From Erwinia pyrifoliae DSM 12163 (GTDB taxonomy: Bacteria; Pseudomonadota; Gammaproteobacteria; Enterobacterales; Enterobacteriaceae), in assembly GCF_000026985.1 (NCBI RefSeq), contig NC_017390.1, positions 1,136,685 through 1,200,684 of the forward strand: a stretch of DNA of 64,000 bases, written 5' to 3'. Below the pieces are notes generated by a model. The model ran no database searches. It had not been told where the DNA came from and worked only from the letters and a program-made list of their open reading frames with translations. Shown here piece by piece: positions 61,372-64,000 of this stretch; within the stretch, counting starts at the first letter, position 1; each line of letters opens with the position of its first letter. A program made the translations under genes and the position numbers.

Positions 61372-62541
61372 ATGTCAGAACTTAATGTGACGCCGTCGTC
61401 CGTACCACCTGTAACCACCATCCCGAAAAAAGAAAAAATCAACCTGCTGGATCTCAATCGTCAGCAGATGCGCGAGTTTTTTGCCAGCCTGGGTGAAAAG
61501 CCGTTTCGTGCCGATCAGGTGATGAAGTGGATCTACCACTACTGCTGCGATGATTTCGATGAGATGACCGATATCAACAAGGTTTTCCGCAACAGGCTGA
61601 AAGAGCTGGCGGAGATCCGCGCGCCGGAAGTGGCAGAAGAGCAGCGTTCGGCGGATGGCACCATTAAATGGGCCATCCAGGTGGGCGGTCAGCAGGTAGA
61701 AACCGTTTACATTCCGGAAAAAGACCGCGCCACGCTGTGCGTCTCTTCCCAGGTGGGTTGCGCGCTGGAGTGTAAATTCTGCTCGACGGCGCAGCAGGGC
61801 TTTAACCGTAACCTACGCGTGTCGGAAATTATTGGTCAGGTATGGCGCGCAGCAAAAATCATCGGCGCGGCCAAAGTGACCGGCCAGCGTCCCATCACCA
61901 ACGTGGTAATGATGGGCATGGGGGAGCCGCTGCTTAATCTGACCAACGTGGTGCCAGCGATGGAAATCATGCTCGATGATTTCGGTTTTGGCCTCTCGAA
62001 GCGGCGCGTCACGCTGTCCACCTCCGGCGTGGTTCCGGCGCTGGATAAGCTGGGTGATATGATTGATGTCGCGCTGGCGATTTCGCTGCATGCGCCGAAT
62101 GACTCAATTCGTAACGAAATTGTGCCGATCAACAAAAAGTACAATATTGAGACTTTCCTGGCATCCGTCAGCCGCTATATTGGCAAATCTAACGCTAACC
62201 AGGGGCGTGTTACTATCGAGTACGTGATGCTCGATCATATTAATGACAGCACCGATAACGCGCACGAACTGGCGGCATTATTGAAAGACACCCCGTGCAA
62301 GATTAATCTGATCCCGTGGAATCCCTTCCCTGGTGCGCCTTATGGTCGCAGTTCGAACAGTCGCATCGATCGCTTCTCTAAAGTGTTGATGGAATACGGA
62401 TTTACCACTATTGTGCGTAAGACCCGTGGTGATGATATTGATGCCGCCTGTGGCCAGCTGGCCGGAGACGTTATTGACCGCACCAAACGCACGTTGAAAA
62501 AGAAAATGGCCGGTGAGGCCATCTCTGTGAAGGCGCTCTGA
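61372..62541 (+). CDS. rlmN: Dual-specificity 23S rRNA/tRNA adenine-C2 methyltransferase RlmN
   Basis: Radical-SAM enzyme that methylates A2503 of 23S rRNA and A37 of tRNAs. The [4Fe-4S] cysteines lie in [40 protein letters not shown] and the C-terminal Cys in [11 protein letters not shown], which forms the protein-RNA intermediate, are present. 389 residues (E. coli 384). The usual order ndk-rlmN-pilW-rodZ is kept. With the ISC genes missing, its cluster must come from another pathway. Confidence 0.97.
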   Translation: MSELNVTPSSVPPVTTIPKKEKINLLDLNRQQMREFFASLGEKPFRADQVMKWIYHYCCDDFDEMTDINKVFRNRLKELAEIRAPEVAEEQRSADGTIKWAIQVGGQQVETVYIPEKDRATLCVSSQVGCALECKFCSTAQQGFNRNLRVSEIIGQVWRAAKIIGAAKVTGQRPITNVVMMGMGEPLLNLTNVVPAMEIMLDDFGFGLSKRRVTLSTSGVVPALDKLGDMIDVALAISLHAPNDSIRNEIVPINKKYNIETFLASVSRYIGKSNANQGRVTIEYVMLDHINDSTDNAHELAALLKDTPCKINLIPWNPFPGAPYGRSSNSRIDRFSKVLMEYGFTTIVRKTRGDDIDAACGQLAGDVIDRTKRTLKKKMAGEAISVKAL

Positions 62542-62626
62542 AAACAGCGCTTTTTCCCTGTTCACCACTGTGATCCCAGTGAGATTGGCGTACGATAAGT
62601 AGCCATTGTTACCAGGGAGAACAGGG

Positions 62627-63358
62627 ATGAAAACAGGGAAGCTGGCCGCTATGCTGCTGCTACTGTTGGTGGGGTGCCAGACCTCACCGCAGCGCCACGT
62701 AAGGGTTGAAACGCGCATCCAGCTGGGCCTGGCTTATCTGTCCAAAGGGAATATGGATGCTGCACGCAGAAATTTGCAGCGTGCGCTCAGTCAGGCTCCG
62801 GATGATTATCGCGTTCAGCTGGCGATGGCGCGTTACCAGCAGCAGACGGGCGATCGCAGCAGGGCAGAGCACCATTACCATCGTGCACTGGCGCAGGCGC
62901 CTTCAAACGGCTATGTACTTAATAATTACGGTGCGTTTCTCTGCGGATTAGGGCAGTATGATGCGGCACAGCGCCAGTTCAGCCTGGCCAGAAAGGATTC
63001 CGCAAACGGACTGCGTGCCGACAGTGTTGAAAATTCGGGTTACTGTTTTTTGAATGCCGGTCAGCAAGAAAAAGCGCGTCAAGCGCTGGTGGATGCGGTG
63101 CAGACCGATCCAACTAAGGGACTGCCCATGCTGGCAGAAGCCGCAAGGCGATTGGGAAAAGGGAGACGCTCAGAATCGCGTCTCCTGTTAGATGTTTATC
63201 AACACAACTTTCCTGTTTCTGCGGAAAGTTTGTGGTTAGAGATTCGCTTCGCCGCCCAGGCAAAACGGCCCGCTGATGTACAACATCACGGGGCGCAGCT
63301 TGCGCAAATTTTTCCACAATCGATACAGTACCAGCATTTTTTAGCTAATGAATACTGA
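62627..63358 (+). CDS. pilW: PilW/PilF-like TPR lipoprotein
   Basis: 243 residues from the ATG at 62627. Lipoprotein signal with lipobox LLLLLVGC, then TPR repeats ([82 protein letters not shown]). Annotated in enterobacteria as a type IV pilus biogenesis/stability protein, although no pilus genes are adjacent. The end overlaps rodZ by 11 bases. Confidence 0.9.
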   Translation: MKTGKLAAMLLLLLVGCQTSPQRHVRVETRIQLGLAYLSKGNMDAARRNLQRALSQAPDDYRVQLAMARYQQQTGDRSRAEHHYHRALAQAPSNGYVLNNYGAFLCGLGQYDAAQRQFSLARKDSANGLRADSVENSGYCFLNAGQQEKARQALVDAVQTDPTKGLPMLAEAARRLGKGRRSESRLLLDVYQHNFPVSAESLWLEIRFAAQAKRPADVQHHGAQLAQIFPQSIQYQHFLANEY

Positions 63359-64000
63359 AGCCACTCAAGACAAATCGAACGTAAATTCAACAGGCGAGCG
63401 CCTGCGCAGCGCCCGTGAACAGATGGGACTGACTCAGCAGAATGTTGCTGAGCGCCTCTGCCTGAAACTTTCCACTATTCGAGATATTGAAGAGGATAAC
63501 TCGCCTGCCTCACTGGCATCGACATTTCTGCGCGGCTATATCCGCTCTTACGCCCGGCTGGTTCGCGTGCCGGAAGAAGAGCTGCTACCGATGATGGCTA
63601 AACAAGCCCCGGTCAGAGCCGCCAAGGTCGAAATGATGCAAAGTTATTCCCTTGGTAAACAACGCAAGAAGCGAGACGGCTGGTTGATGATTTTGACCTG
63701 GCTGGTGCTGTTTGTGGTGCTGGGGTTGACCGGTGCCTGGTGGTGGCAGAATCACAAAGCCGCTCAGGCCGATTTGGTGTCGATGGCCGATCAAAACGCC
63801 TCGGTTGACGGAAATAATCATCAGTCGATTGCGCTAACGGATAGCAATGCCAGCAGTAGCACCGCTGGCGGCGTGCAAACTGCCGTTCCGTTGGATAACA
63901 CGCCAGCGACAGATAACAGCATCACGCCTGATGCAGCGCAAAATAACGGCAGCACGCCAGCACCTGTTGAAGAAAGCAGCAACTTATCACCAGCTGCTAA
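63348..64000 (+). CDS. rodZ: Cytoskeletal protein RodZ, 5' part
   Basis: Open from the ATG at 63348 to the window end, so only the first 217 residues are seen. N-terminal helix-turn-helix domain that binds MreB ([35 protein letters not shown]), a basic juxtamembrane stretch (GKQRKKRDG), one membrane helix ([22 protein letters not shown]), and a Ser/Thr/Asn/Pro-rich periplasmic linker. It couples the MreB cytoskeleton to wall synthesis. Start overlaps the pilW end. Confidence 0.95.
   Translation, partial: MNTEATQDKSNVNSTGERLRSAREQMGLTQQNVAERLCLKLSTIRDIEEDNSPASLASTFLRGYIRSYARLVRVPEEELLPMMAKQAPVRAAKVEMMQSYSLGKQRKKRDGWLMILTWLVLFVVLGLTGAWWWQNHKAAQADLVSMADQNASVDGNNHQSIALTDSNASSSTAGGVQTAVPLDNTPATDNSITPDAAQNNGSTPAPVEESSNLSPAA

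Overview
The window is a mostly conserved chromosomal segment of a plant-associated gamma-proteobacterium of the Erwiniaceae, most likely Erwinia. Gene order (ung-grcA-srmB, trmN6-nadB-rpoE-rseABC-lepA-lepB-rnc-era-recO-pdxJ-acpS, purL-glmY-glrK-qseG-glrR-glnB-glyA, suhB-trmJ-iscRS, pepB-sseB, sseA-ndk-rlmN-pilW-rodZ) follows the enterobacterial backbone, and the proteins align closely with remembered E. coli orthologues. All genus and family statements come from memory of these families; no search was run.

Layout. 1-8.9 kb: end of grpE, ung, a decayed grcA, srmB, trmN6, nadB and the envelope-stress operon rpoE-rseA-rseB-rseC with a leader ORF (rseD). 8.9-11.5 kb: an insert between rseC and lepA holding a lambda-Q-type antiterminator gene, two tandem terminators and a secreted cysteine-rich protein gene, an arrangement like phage late-promoter toxin cargo. 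11.5-18 kb: lepA-lepB-rnc-era-recO-pdxJ-acpS. 18.1-23.2 kb: one AT-rich gene for a 1680-residue protein whose C-terminus carries the R / S-x-S / E-x-E pattern of an ADP-ribosyltransferase. 23.5-32.6 kb: RpiR regulator, murQ, pgpC, tadA, mltF, purL. 32.7-37.8 kb: the sRNA gene glmY with GlrR sites and a sigma-54 promoter, an unknown four-repeat protein, and glrK-qseG-glrR. 38-49.5 kb: glnB, glyA, csiE, a Zur-box-controlled zevAB-like pair, suhB, trmJ, iscR, iscS, pepB, sseB. 49.9-59.4 kb: a hydroxyproline catabolic cluster inserted between sseB and sseA. 59.5-64 kb: sseA, ndk, rlmN, pilW and the start of rodZ.

Main points. (1) The ISC operon has collapsed: iscS is followed directly by pepB, so iscU, iscA, hscB, hscA, fdx and iscX are absent here, and IscS has lost its usual C-terminal tail. 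(2) SuhB has Asp-to-Gly changes at both residue 44 and residue 87 of the phosphatase site, suggesting that only its transcription role remains. (3) grcA is a pseudogene damaged at its glycyl-radical glycine. (4) The two accessory inserts, Q plus secreted protein and the giant ADP-ribosyltransferase-like protein, are the best candidates for undescribed systems. (5) The hydroxyproline cluster (epimerase, three-part dehydrogenase, deaminase, semialdehyde dehydrogenase, permease, GntR regulator) fits growth on plant cell-wall hydroxyproline.
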